The notes under the pieces: model-generated | What the model saw: only the letters and a program-made list of their open reading frames with translations | What the model was told of the DNA's origin: nothing | Databases searched by the model: none | Assembly (NCBI GenBank): GCA_011526095.1 | Contig: WYBA01000251.1 | Location: forward strand, 1 to 64,000 | DNA length: 64,000 nt | Origin: Myxococcales bacterium | Lineage (GTDB): Bacteria; Myxococcota_A; Polyangia; Haliangiales; Haliangiaceae | Direction: 5' to 3' | In this document: one piece after another, positions 1 to 7,418 of the stretch | How positions within the stretch are numbered: the stretch's first letter is position 1 | Layout of the letters: each line of letters begins with the position of its first letter | Program-made: the position numbers and the translations under genes

Positions 1-317
1 AGACGCTGTCGATCGGCAAGGCCGCGGCGTACGCGATCGCCAACTGGGACAAGCTCACCCGGTTCGTGGACGACGCGCGCGTCCCGCTCGACAACAACGC
101 CACCGAGCGCGCGATCCGCGGTCCGGTCGTCGGCCGCAAGAACCACTACGGCTCGAAGTCGCGCCTCGGCACCCAGGTCGCGGCCACGCTCTACACGATC
201 CTCGAGACCGCGAAGCTGCACGCCGTCGACCCGGCGACGTATCTGCACGCGGCCGTGGTCGCCGCCGACCGCGGCGAGCTGCTGCTGCCGTGGGACTTCG
301 CCTCCGCGGCCCGTTGA
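1..317 (+). CDS. tnpC: IS66-family transposase, C-terminal end (partial)
   Basis: The reading frame is open from the left window edge (frame starting at base 3) and stops at 315-317. The visible ~104 residues hold the hallmark end of the IS66 DDE transposase: DNNATERAIRGPVVGRKN, then GSKSRLGT, LETAKLHAVDP and a terminal LPWDF. The Glu of NxxER is expected to be the third acidic catalytic residue. The enzyme moves the element by cut-and-paste or replicative transposition together with TnpA/TnpB, which would lie outside the window to the left. The right terminus of the element is seen 77 bases downstream. Whether the missing part is intact cannot be judged. Confidence 0.9.
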   Translation, partial: TLSIGKAAAYAIANWDKLTRFVDDARVPLDNNATERAIRGPVVGRKNHYGSKSRLGTQVAATLYTILETAKLHAVDPATYLHAAVVAADRGELLLPWDFASAAR

Positions 318-368
318 GGCCGCCGGCCCGCAGGGCGCGGACGAGTATCACGCCGCGGCCAAGCCGTC

Positions 369-394
369 CCAGACGGGGGCTGGCGAGGACTTAC
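369..394 (-). mobile_element. IS66-family right terminal inverted repeat
   Basis: Read on the minus strand from 394 the sequence begins GTAAGTCCTCGCCAGCCCCC. IS66 elements characteristically begin with GTAA and have 15-27 bp terminal repeats, and this lies just behind the transposase stop at 317, so 394 is taken as the right end of the element. The left end and the 8-bp target duplication are outside the window, so this is not confirmed. The adjoining bases (395 onward) belong to a tRNA-Cys gene. Confidence 0.6.
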
Positions 395-440
395 GATGCA
401 CGGGTTGCAGCCGTGTGCCTTGCCGCTTGGCTACCAGACC
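395..440 (-). pseudogene. tRNA-Cys(GCA), 5' part only, cut by the IS66 element
   Basis: On the minus strand from 440 the sequence reads as tRNA-Cys: acceptor 5' strand GGTCTGG, TA at positions 8-9, D arm GCC-AAGCGGCAA-GGC, a perfect anticodon arm CACGG-CTGCAAC-CCGTG with anticodon GCA, and variable-loop bases CATC. The homology stops at 395, exactly where the IS66 terminus starts; T arm and 3' acceptor strand are missing. Either a functional tRNA-Cys was split by the insertion or this is a remnant left by island integration at a tRNA. Confidence 0.65.
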
Positions 441-759
441 GAATCGGTCGTCATGCAGTGGCTCCGGGACCGGGCTGCTGCGGCGAGGTCCAACGCGCCG
501 TCGAGCCGAGAGCGCGCGAATGCACGCGTGCCCTCGGAAGATCGCGGCGCGCGGAGTTGAACGCGGGCCTCGACGCGATGTTCGCCGCGTAGGTCGGCGT
601 CGCGCTCGACGATCGACGTTCGGAGAGGGACCCGAGGGCCGGAGGGCCACCCCGCGTGGTCAACAGGTGTCGAGCGGCCTCCAGCCAGGTCCCAAGAAAC
701 CCAAGACATCTCCTTCGACGGCGGCGGCGAGGACGTCCGCGCCGTTCGACACGGTGTGG
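441..759. other. Non-coding stretch with no recognisable gene
   Basis: Between the tRNA-Cys fragment and the stop codon of the large helicase there is about 320 bases with no ORF that resembles a protein on either strand and no clear hairpin terminator. It presumably contains the 3' end of the defence operon transcript and the left junction of the island. Confidence 0.4.
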
Positions 760-3700
760 TCACTCGCCTCCCTCCTCGAGGACCGCGACAAACCGCGCGA
801 TGGCTTGAACCTGAGCATCGGCCGCGAGCGGAATGCGTCGGTGAGCCGAGTTGGTGCTCCTCGGCGCGAGGTAGCGACCGTCTGGTCCTTCGGCGAGGTG
901 CTTGAACGTGTACTCGCCGAACTCGGCGTCGCGCACGTCCGCACGCCGCACGAGGAGGTTCTGCCCGGGCGCGGGCGGCGCTGCGCTCGCCACGCCGAGA
1001 TGCTCCCAGACGCACCACGCCCCCTGCGGAGCGATCTCGTTCATCGAGTCGCCAACGACCTGCGCGATGAACAGTCCCTGCCGAAGAACGAGTCCCTCGA
1101 CCCGACCGAAACCGATGGGCTCGGGGAGCTGCCCTTCCGAGAAGGTACCAGCGGCGACCCGCAGATCGACGATCGGGATAGCGTCCGGCCCGGCCGCGTC
1201 CGTGCGGATGAGCCGAAGCGTCCGGCCGGTGCTGGTGCGCCGCTCCCCGCGCGCTTGCTGTGCGCGCTCGAACCAAGAAGTGTCGTCGCGCACGGTGCGC
1301 TGGCGCTCGCGTCCCAGCAAGTACCGCGCGATACGCGCCACAGCGGTGGTCATCGCGGCACGGTCGTCGAGCTCGAACGAGCGCACCTCGACGACCTCGT
1401 AGTCCAGAGCGCGGAGCTGCTCGCGCAAGAAGCGATCACGCTCGGCTTGCTGCGGGTTCCCGTGGATGTGCCCTGCCATGCCGTCGAGGTAAATGGCGAT
1501 TCCCGGCTCATCCTCGTCCGCTCCCGGATAGAAGAAGTCGGGGATGGTGTGTTGACCGCCGCGCAGGTCGATGCGTCGCTGCGCTTCGGGCGCAGGTAGG
1601 CCAGCCTCGATCAGGTAGCGCCGGAAGCGCTGCTCGATGACGGTCTGAGGCTGGCCCGTCGTGGTCGCCGTACGGGGCAACCGCTCGGGAATCGGATGCA
1701 GCTCGGAAAGCGCCTGCGGCCCTCGCTCCAGAAGGTCCTTCGCGCGATGGCGATCGAGGTGCTGGTGGTAGAAGCGGTTGCGATACGTCTGCAGACAGTC
1801 GATGCACGAGCGCTCGCAGGCGCCGGCGCAGCCATCGACCAGCTCGATGGCGGCGGCGCGAACCTCCGACCACCGCAGCACAAGCTGTTCGAGCAGGCCG
1901 GAGCCACCCGGCATGGGGTCGTACAGCAGCACGTCGATGGTGTCGTCGCCGGCGTGGCCGATGCTGGTGATCTGCAGATCCTCGATCTCCATGTCGAGCA
2001 CCCGCGCGGCCCCCATGCGGAGCGCCTCCATGAGGCTGAAGGCATCCGTGCGATCACTGGCGTCGTGGAGGCCGAGGACATCGACCTCGACGTCAGCGAA
2101 GAATCCGGTGGGCTCGACACGGTGGCTGCATCGCTCGAGGTGCTTCTTCTGGAACTCCTCCTTCGAGCGCGACGAGGCATACGGGGAATGCGACTGACCA
2201 CACGCGAGGCACAGCAGATAGCCCACGCGACCGTCGCCGACCTCGCCCTTCGGCCCCACGTTCACCATGCGGAGCTGCACGGCGCGTCGTCCCTGCAGGC
2301 TCACCTCGCCCCAGCTCCACGCCGTGCCGCCTCGATGCGCGCCGCGCTCGAGCGAGTAGACGGCAACCGGCATCTGAAACCGGAAGTCCTCCTCGTCGGA
2401 GATCTGCGATTGCGACGGAAGGAGCACGTCGCAGACCGGCACAGCCCGCAGCTCCTCGGAACCCAAGGCGGCGGTCTGGTCGTTCACGCCCAGCTCGGAG
2501 ACGACCTGCTTCGCGGCATCGACGCGGAAGCGCATCGTGTCGTCGGGCGAGAGCTGAAAGCGTCTCGGCACGAAACGGAAGCCGTTGGCGTAGATGGCGT
2601 TGCCAGGCACGTATTCACGTAGGGCGATGGTCGGAGCGCGCGGCAGGTCGAACTCCGACAAGCCCTGCGTCATGCGCGGCGGCTCGGCCGTGCCGATGAT
2701 GCTGCCCGACTCGAGGCCGTAGCCAGGCAGGAAGCCCTCGCGGGCGAGCGCCCCCATCGTGTCCGAGTCGTCTCCGCTGCCCTGGGCTTGGGCGCGCGTG
2801 CGTTGGGCCTGCCCCTTGAGGCGTTCGATGACGCGCTGGCAGCGGCGCCGGTGCGCCTGATCCTCCGGATCGAGCACACCCTTCTGTGCTTCTTCGCGCG
2901 CGAGCCGCGCGAGCTCCCCGCGTGCCCAGTCGAGGCGTCGCTTGAACCTCTGAAGCACCTCCGCGAGAGCCTGCGCCATGCCATCGACGATGGTCGCGAT
3001 GCGCTCATCCGAGACGGCGTCGGCGTCTTCCGCCGGCCAGCTCTCGCGGAAGGCGCGCTGGACCTCTCGAAGCACCGCGTCGCGATGACGCTGAATGAGC
3101 GCCTGCAGCTCGCCGACGTCGAGCACGTCGCTGCGCACCTCACCACCCGGCGTGAACAGGTACGGCTTCAATGTCGAGGGAAAGCAGCGCGTGAGCACCT
3201 CTTCGATCTGAAGCCGGTCCGTCTCGCTCGTACGGCGCGCGAGCCCGTAGAGGGAGGTCAACACGCTCGCGCGAACATGCTTGTCGACGAGCAGCGCATT
3301 CTTGAGATTGAAGCGCGGCGGCTCCACGGCTCCACCGAGGAGCTTCAGCGGCTCGCGAAAGTACGCGAGATCGAAGTTGGTCGCTTGCGCGTAGGTCACA
3401 TCAACCGCCATGCGATGACGCCGCCCGGCGCGGCCCGCACGCTGCCAGTAGTTCGCGGCGCTCGGCGGCACGTTGCGCATCAGCACCGCGTCGAGCGCGC
3501 CGATGTCGACACCCAGCTCCAACGTCGGCGTGCAGACCAGCGTATTGACGTGCTCAGCCTGGCCCTTGAACTGGTTCTCGATGCGCTCGCGCACGTCGGC
3601 GGGCACCTGCGCCGAGTGCTCGGCAGCGCGCAGCATCGCGTAGTTCCCATCGAGCACGTGGAGGTCGAAGTCGTCCGGGTCGCTCTCTTCCCACGCAAGC

Positions 3701-6693
3701 GTTCCCCCGCAGCGCCACGCGAGGCAGACGCTCGTGGGGCCACGGCGCACGGTGGTGCGACGGCACTTCTGGCAGCGGTAGCGCCCTTGATGGGGCGTGA
3801 TGCGCAGCTTGGAGCTGTCGACCTGGTGCGTCCCCGCGCTGCCGGGGAGTGGGCGCCCCCAGCCCTCGAGCGTCACCGGCACGAGGAGCTGCACCTCTCG
3901 CGTGAGCATTCCCCAGAGGTCGCCGAGGAACTCCTCGAGAGCTTCGTCATCGAGCCCCCACGCGCCCACCGCGTTCCACACTTGCGTCGGCCGCGTCCCC
4001 ACCCATTGCGCAACGCGCGCGGGCGAGTCGGTGGGCAGGCGCGAGAGCTTCGCGCCGCGCGGGCCGGCGGCGAATGACGGCAGGTAGCCGTACTGGATCT
4101 CCTTGTCGCCGTCGCGCCAGACCTTGCCAAAGAGGCGCGTGGGCGCGTCGTGCAACACGCGAATGCGCCGATGGTGATCGAGCAACGCCGCGATGCCCTC
4201 GGCCAGCGCGTCGGGCGTGGTGCGCAGGCGCTCGGCCCAACGCGCAATCACCGCGTGAGCCGGGTCGAGTCCCACGTACTCGACCTTGAGGCGGCCCCAT
4301 GGCTCCAGGCCAAGACGCTGCTTCACGCCCATCGCCAGCTCGCGCAGCACCTGCAGGCGCAGGAAGTAGAGCCGCTCCTCACGGTGCTTGATGCCCGCGT
4401 CTTCTTGCGGGGCGACCTGCCAGACCTCGGGGATCAGCGCACGGGACAGCTCTCGGTCGCCTTCGAGCAGGGCGTCTAGGGACTGAGCGATGTCGCCGAT
4501 GGAGGCGCCTGCAGCGGGAATCGCCTGCGCCATCAGCGCGCGCAGGCGGAAGCGCCTGGCGTGGTCGCGCATCCACCCGGCCTGAAACGCTGCGTCTTGC
4601 CGGTTGTCTGCGAAGACGAGCAGCCGCGGGCGCTCGGAGAGGTGCAGCATAGACTGCGCGAGCACATGGACGTCCGACACCGAGGTCGCGCGGATGGGCC
4701 GCGCGGGCTCGCGATAGCGGCCGCCGCCAGGCCGCCGCCCTGGCGCCGCGCACGCGACGCACGAGTGCAGCACGCCGGGTAGCTCGTCCTTGCTGCGCAC
4801 CACCTGGACCGCCACGAGGCCACCGCCCGTGTGGCACGCGGCGCAGCTCGTCCCTTGCTGGTCGGTCAGCGCGCCGCAGTGCGCGCAGATCCACATCGGG
4901 TGGAGGCGCCGGTGCTCGTAGTCGTGGCCGGTCGGCGGTGCGTCGGCTTCGCTCAGGTCTTCATCGTCGTCATCTTCATCGGGCTGCACGACGAGGCGGT
5001 CGACGAAGAGCGCACGCACGCCCCCGAGCTCGTCGGCGAGGTGCTCCCAGACGCGCGAGGCGTCCACCTGATCGCCACCCTCGGGTCCACCACGGCCTGA
5101 CGCCAGCCGGAAGTCCTTCACCCACGTCTCGTAGTAGTGCTGACCGCACGTGGTGCAGGTGAAGACCGGGAAGCGGCGGTGTGTCTCGCCCAATGCGTCT
5201 TCTGCCTCCTCGCCCGCGAGCCAGAGGTGCGCCGCGCCACCCGGGTTGGAGAGAGTCACGACCGCGCCACCGACACCGCGAATGAAGCTGTGGACGACGG
5301 GGCGCAGGAGCGGTTCGTGACCACCGCGCCCGGTCGCCACGCCGAGCGCGAGCCAGCACAGGATCTCGTGCTCGCTGACCTCGCGACCCGCGATCGGGTC
5401 GAGCAGCGCGGGCAGCTCGGACAGCGAGCGCGGCGAACGCAAGAGCTCGGCGAGCCGGTAGACCACCTCGTTGCTCGCAAGCTGAGACGCCAGGCCTCCC
5501 TGCCAGTCACGGCGTGGAAGGCGGGCGCCTCCCAGCTCGACGAGGCACGCCGAGAGCTCTTCGGCGACGCGTTCATCGGGCGCGTCGACCGCCACCAGCA
5601 CGCGGTTCAGCAGCTCAGGGAAGCCCATCGTCGGCAGCGCGGGCACTGCACGGCGCTCGTTCCAGCGTAGCTCGTCGTAGACCTCGCCCACGAGCTCGAC
5701 GTTGTTTGCGTCGACACCGAAGAAGCGTCGCGCGAAGTCGTGCGCGGCCTGCGGCCCGCGCTCCGGGTCGGCCATGGTCGCAGAGGTCGCGATACAGGTG
5801 ACCTCGCTCGATGACTTGCCGCAGAACGAGCGCAGCCGGCGGATCAGCGCCGCCGTCTCTGCACCTTGCGCGCCGCGGAAGGTGTGCGCTTCGTCGAACA
5901 CCAGGAACTCGAGTGGAGCGGCGGCGAAGAGCCCGATGTCCTTGCCGCGCGTGAGCAGAAGCTCGAGCTGCTTGACGTTGGTGAGCAGGATGCGTGGCGC
6001 GCCGTCCTCTCTTCGCATGGACGCGCGGCTTGCACGCTCCTCGGCGGGGATGAGCGTCGCTGCGTCACCCGCCTCACGCATCTGTGCGAGGCGCGCCTGG
6101 TAGTCGGCGTTCGACGACCCGGCCGGCATGCGTTCGCCGCGCACGCCCGCTTCCTCTTCAGGAGTCTTGCCGACGTACATGCCGAACGGGATGCCGTGGC
6201 CGGCCAGCAGCCCGCGCAGGCGATCGAGCTGATCTTCGGCGAGCGCGTTCATCGGGTACACGAGCACCGCCACGATGCCCGGCGGGGCGCCTGCCTCCTT
6301 CAGCGCGAGGCAGCGGCTGATGATGGGGTACAAGAAGCTCTCGGTCTTGCCGGAGCCGGTGCCGGTGGCGACGAGCGTGGTGCGGCCGCGCGCGATGGCG
6401 CGCATGGCCTGCTCCTGGTGAGCGCGCACGCGCTCGTAAGGGACGATGCTCTTCATTCCGGCGTGCAGCACGCCGTCGGACACGAGCTGGTCGATGGTGG
6501 CGCCCGCACGAAAGGGCCGTGACAGGCTCACGAACGGCCCCTGACGGAGCGGCGTGTCTCGCGTTTCGCCCACGCGCAGGAGCGCACGGAGCTGCGCGTG
6601 CAGGTCGACGTCAGCCAGGGGATAGGTGGTGAGCTGGTAGCGGAGGAAGTCGGAGACGACCTGCTCGGTGAACGTGATCGGATTCAGAGCCAT
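760..6693 (-). CDS. DEAH helicase-DUF1998 protein with nuclease-like domain and C-terminal LexA/S24 self-cleavage domain
   Basis: A 1977-residue multidomain protein, probably the motor of an antiviral system. Residues ~85-420 and ~1030-1130 form an Lhr/DUF1998-type superfamily 2 helicase: Walker A GTGSGKT at 111-117, DEAH at about 266, QRAGRAGRR (motif VI) near 1083. Several Cys pairs follow (CTTCGQ, CAHCG...CAAC), and a DUF1998/MZB cysteine cluster (CAGAC-x3-CIDC) lies near 1620-1635. Residues ~1690-1800 look like a Vsr/DUF559-type PD-(D/E)XK fold (IPDFFY, IYLDGMAGH, YEVVEVR). The last ~140 residues are a LexA/UmuD-like S24 domain: cleavage-site motif RVAAG (A1848-G1849), Ser in VVGDSMN (S1883) and Lys in YTFKHL (K1931). 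ATG at 6693 overlaps the upstream stop (ATGA). DrmA/DrmB of DISARM and DruE of Druantia are the nearest known families; the nuclease-plus-S24 tail is not part of my picture of either. Confidence 0.88.
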   Translation of the reverse strand: MALNPITFTEQVVSDFLRYQLTTYPLADVDLHAQLRALLRVGETRDTPLRQGPFVSLSRPFRAGATIDQLVSDGVLHAGMKSIVPYERVRAHQEQAMRAIARGRTTLVATGTGSGKTESFLYPIISRCLALKEAGAPPGIVAVLVYPMNALAEDQLDRLRGLLAGHGIPFGMYVGKTPEEEAGVRGERMPAGSSNADYQARLAQMREAGDAATLIPAEERASRASMRREDGAPRILLTNVKQLELLLTRGKDIGLFAAAPLEFLVFDEAHTFRGAQGAETAALIRRLRSFCGKSSSEVTCIATSATMADPERGPQAAHDFARRFFGVDANNVELVGEVYDELRWNERRAVPALPTMGFPELLNRVLVAVDAPDERVAEELSACLVELGGARLPRRDWQGGLASQLASNEVVYRLAELLRSPRSLSELPALLDPIAGREVSEHEILCWLALGVATGRGGHEPLLRPVVHSFIRGVGGAVVTLSNPGGAAHLWLAGEEAEDALGETHRRFPVFTCTTCGQHYYETWVKDFRLASGRGGPEGGDQVDASRVWEHLADELGGVRALFVDRLVVQPDEDDDDEDLSEADAPPTGHDYEHRRLHPMWICAHCGALTDQQGTSCAACHTGGGLVAVQVVRSKDELPGVLHSCVACAAPGRRPGGGRYREPARPIRATSVSDVHVLAQSMLHLSERPRLLVFADNRQDAAFQAGWMRDHARRFRLRALMAQAIPAAGASIGDIAQSLDALLEGDRELSRALIPEVWQVAPQEDAGIKHREERLYFLRLQVLRELAMGVKQRLGLEPWGRLKVEYVGLDPAHAVIARWAERLRTTPDALAEGIAALLDHHRRIRVLHDAPTRLFGKVWRDGDKEIQYGYLPSFAAGPRGAKLSRLPTDSPARVAQWVGTRPTQVWNAVGAWGLDDEALEEFLGDLWGMLTREVQLLVPVTLEGWGRPLPGSAGTHQVDSSKLRITPHQGRYRCQKCRRTTVRRGPTSVCLAWRCGGTLAWEESDPDDFDLHVLDGNYAMLRAAEHSAQVPADVRERIENQFKGQAEHVNTLVCTPTLELGVDIGALDAVLMRNVPPSAANYWQRAGRAGRRHRMAVDVTYAQATNFDLAYFREPLKLLGGAVEPPRFNLKNALLVDKHVRASVLTSLYGLARRTSETDRLQIEEVLTRCFPSTLKPYLFTPGGEVRSDVLDVGELQALIQRHRDAVLREVQRAFRESWPAEDADAVSDERIATIVDGMAQALAEVLQRFKRRLDWARGELARLAREEAQKGVLDPEDQAHRRRCQRVIERLKGQAQRTRAQAQGSGDDSDTMGALAREGFLPGYGLESGSIIGTAEPPRMTQGLSEFDLPRAPTIALREYVPGNAIYANGFRFVPRRFQLSPDDTMRFRVDAAKQVVSELGVNDQTAALGSEELRAVPVCDVLLPSQSQISDEEDFRFQMPVAVYSLERGAHRGGTAWSWGEVSLQGRRAVQLRMVNVGPKGEVGDGRVGYLLCLACGQSHSPYASSRSKEEFQKKHLERCSHRVEPTGFFADVEVDVLGLHDASDRTDAFSLMEALRMGAARVLDMEIEDLQITSIGHAGDDTIDVLLYDPMPGGSGLLEQLVLRWSEVRAAAIELVDGCAGACERSCIDCLQTYRNRFYHQHLDRHRAKDLLERGPQALSELHPIPERLPRTATTTGQPQTVIEQRFRRYLIEAGLPAPEAQRRIDLRGGQHTIPDFFYPGADEDEPGIAIYLDGMAGHIHGNPQQAERDRFLREQLRALDYEVVEVRSFELDDRAAMTTAVARIARYLLGRERQRTVRDDTSWFERAQQARGERRTSTGRTLRLIRTDAAGPDAIPIVDLRVAAGTFSEGQLPEPIGFGRVEGLVLRQGLFIAQVVGDSMNEIAPQGAWCVWEHLGVASAAPPAPGQNLLVRRADVRDAEFGEYTFKHLAEGPDGRYLAPRSTNSAHRRIPLAADAQVQAIARFVAVLEEGGE

Positions 6694-7418
6694 CAGCGCC
6701 CCCAGGTGCGGCCCGCGCCGCCCGTCGTCTTGGTCACTGTCCCGTCGGCCCGCGCCTCGTGGACCCAAGCGCCGGTGCCCAGCGCGTAGACCTCGACCGT
6801 GCCGTGCTGGTAGTCCCACTCGTAGCGATGGGTCTTCGTCTCCCACGCCTTGCGGTTGTTCTTCCCGATACCGACCGGCACGGCCTCGGCGAGCGCTCCA
6901 GAAAGCCTCGCAGGTGGAACCTGGATGGGGCCGACGTGGGTCGGCGTCGTCAGGCTCGCGACGAGCGCGTTGAGCCAGCTGACGAGCACGTTGTCGATGG
7001 TCGGGTGCGGATGCCCCGCAGGCAGTCGACTCGCGTGCCAGTCGAGATGCGTCGCGTTGGCCAGAGAGACGTTGGCGTTCGCGTTCAGCGTGACGGCGAG
7101 CAGCACGGCTCGGTGTTCGTCGAGATGCGCCCAGTGCGCGCCGTTGGGTGGTGTGCCCGTCGCGGCGGGCGCGGTAACCCTCACCAGTTCTACGAGACCC
7201 TTGTCGAATTTCTCGAGCAGCACTCTCGCGACGAGGTTGTTCTCGCCGCCAAGGCGGTCGTAGTCGGTCCAGAGTCGGTTGCTCATGTCCACGAACAAGC
7301 GACGCTGATTGTCAGCGTTGAATGCCTCCAACCAATCGATGACGCGCGCGACCTCCGCTGCCTGAAGTTGCGCTCCAGGACTGCACACTTCCACCAGGCT
7401 CAGATCGACTGCGTTCAC
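6693..7418 (-). CDS. Operon protein with C-terminal colicin-E3-like ribonuclease motif
   Basis: 241 residues, GTG start at 7418 overlapping the previous stop (GTGA) and stop overlapping the helicase ATG (ATGA), so it is translationally coupled to both. The first ~185 residues are unrecognised, mostly helical, with no signal peptide. The last ~50 residues match the cytotoxic rRNase domain of colicin E3: HRYEWDYQHGTVEVY, giving D202, H205 and E209, then R237. The E3 catalytic residues are D510, H513, E517 and R545, so the spacings 3, 4 and 28 are all identical. If active it would cut 16S rRNA at the decoding site and stop translation, fitting an abortive-infection effector. No separate immunity gene is visible, so the N-terminal part may restrain it. 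The activity is inference. Confidence 0.72.
   Translation of the reverse strand: MNAVDLSLVEVCSPGAQLQAAEVARVIDWLEAFNADNQRRLFVDMSNRLWTDYDRLGGENNLVARVLLEKFDKGLVELVRVTAPAATGTPPNGAHWAHLDEHRAVLLAVTLNANANVSLANATHLDWHASRLPAGHPHPTIDNVLVSWLNALVASLTTPTHVGPIQVPPARLSGALAEAVPVGIGKNNRKAWETKTHRYEWDYQHGTVEVYALGTGAWVHEARADGTVTKTTGGAGRTWGR

Noticed and set aside
376-440. Complete but short tRNA-Cys with the 3' acceptor strand CCAGCCC at 377-383
   Set aside because: The pairing with GGTCTGG has mismatches, the T arm would be missing, and the bases from 394 fit the GTAA terminus of an IS66 element better.
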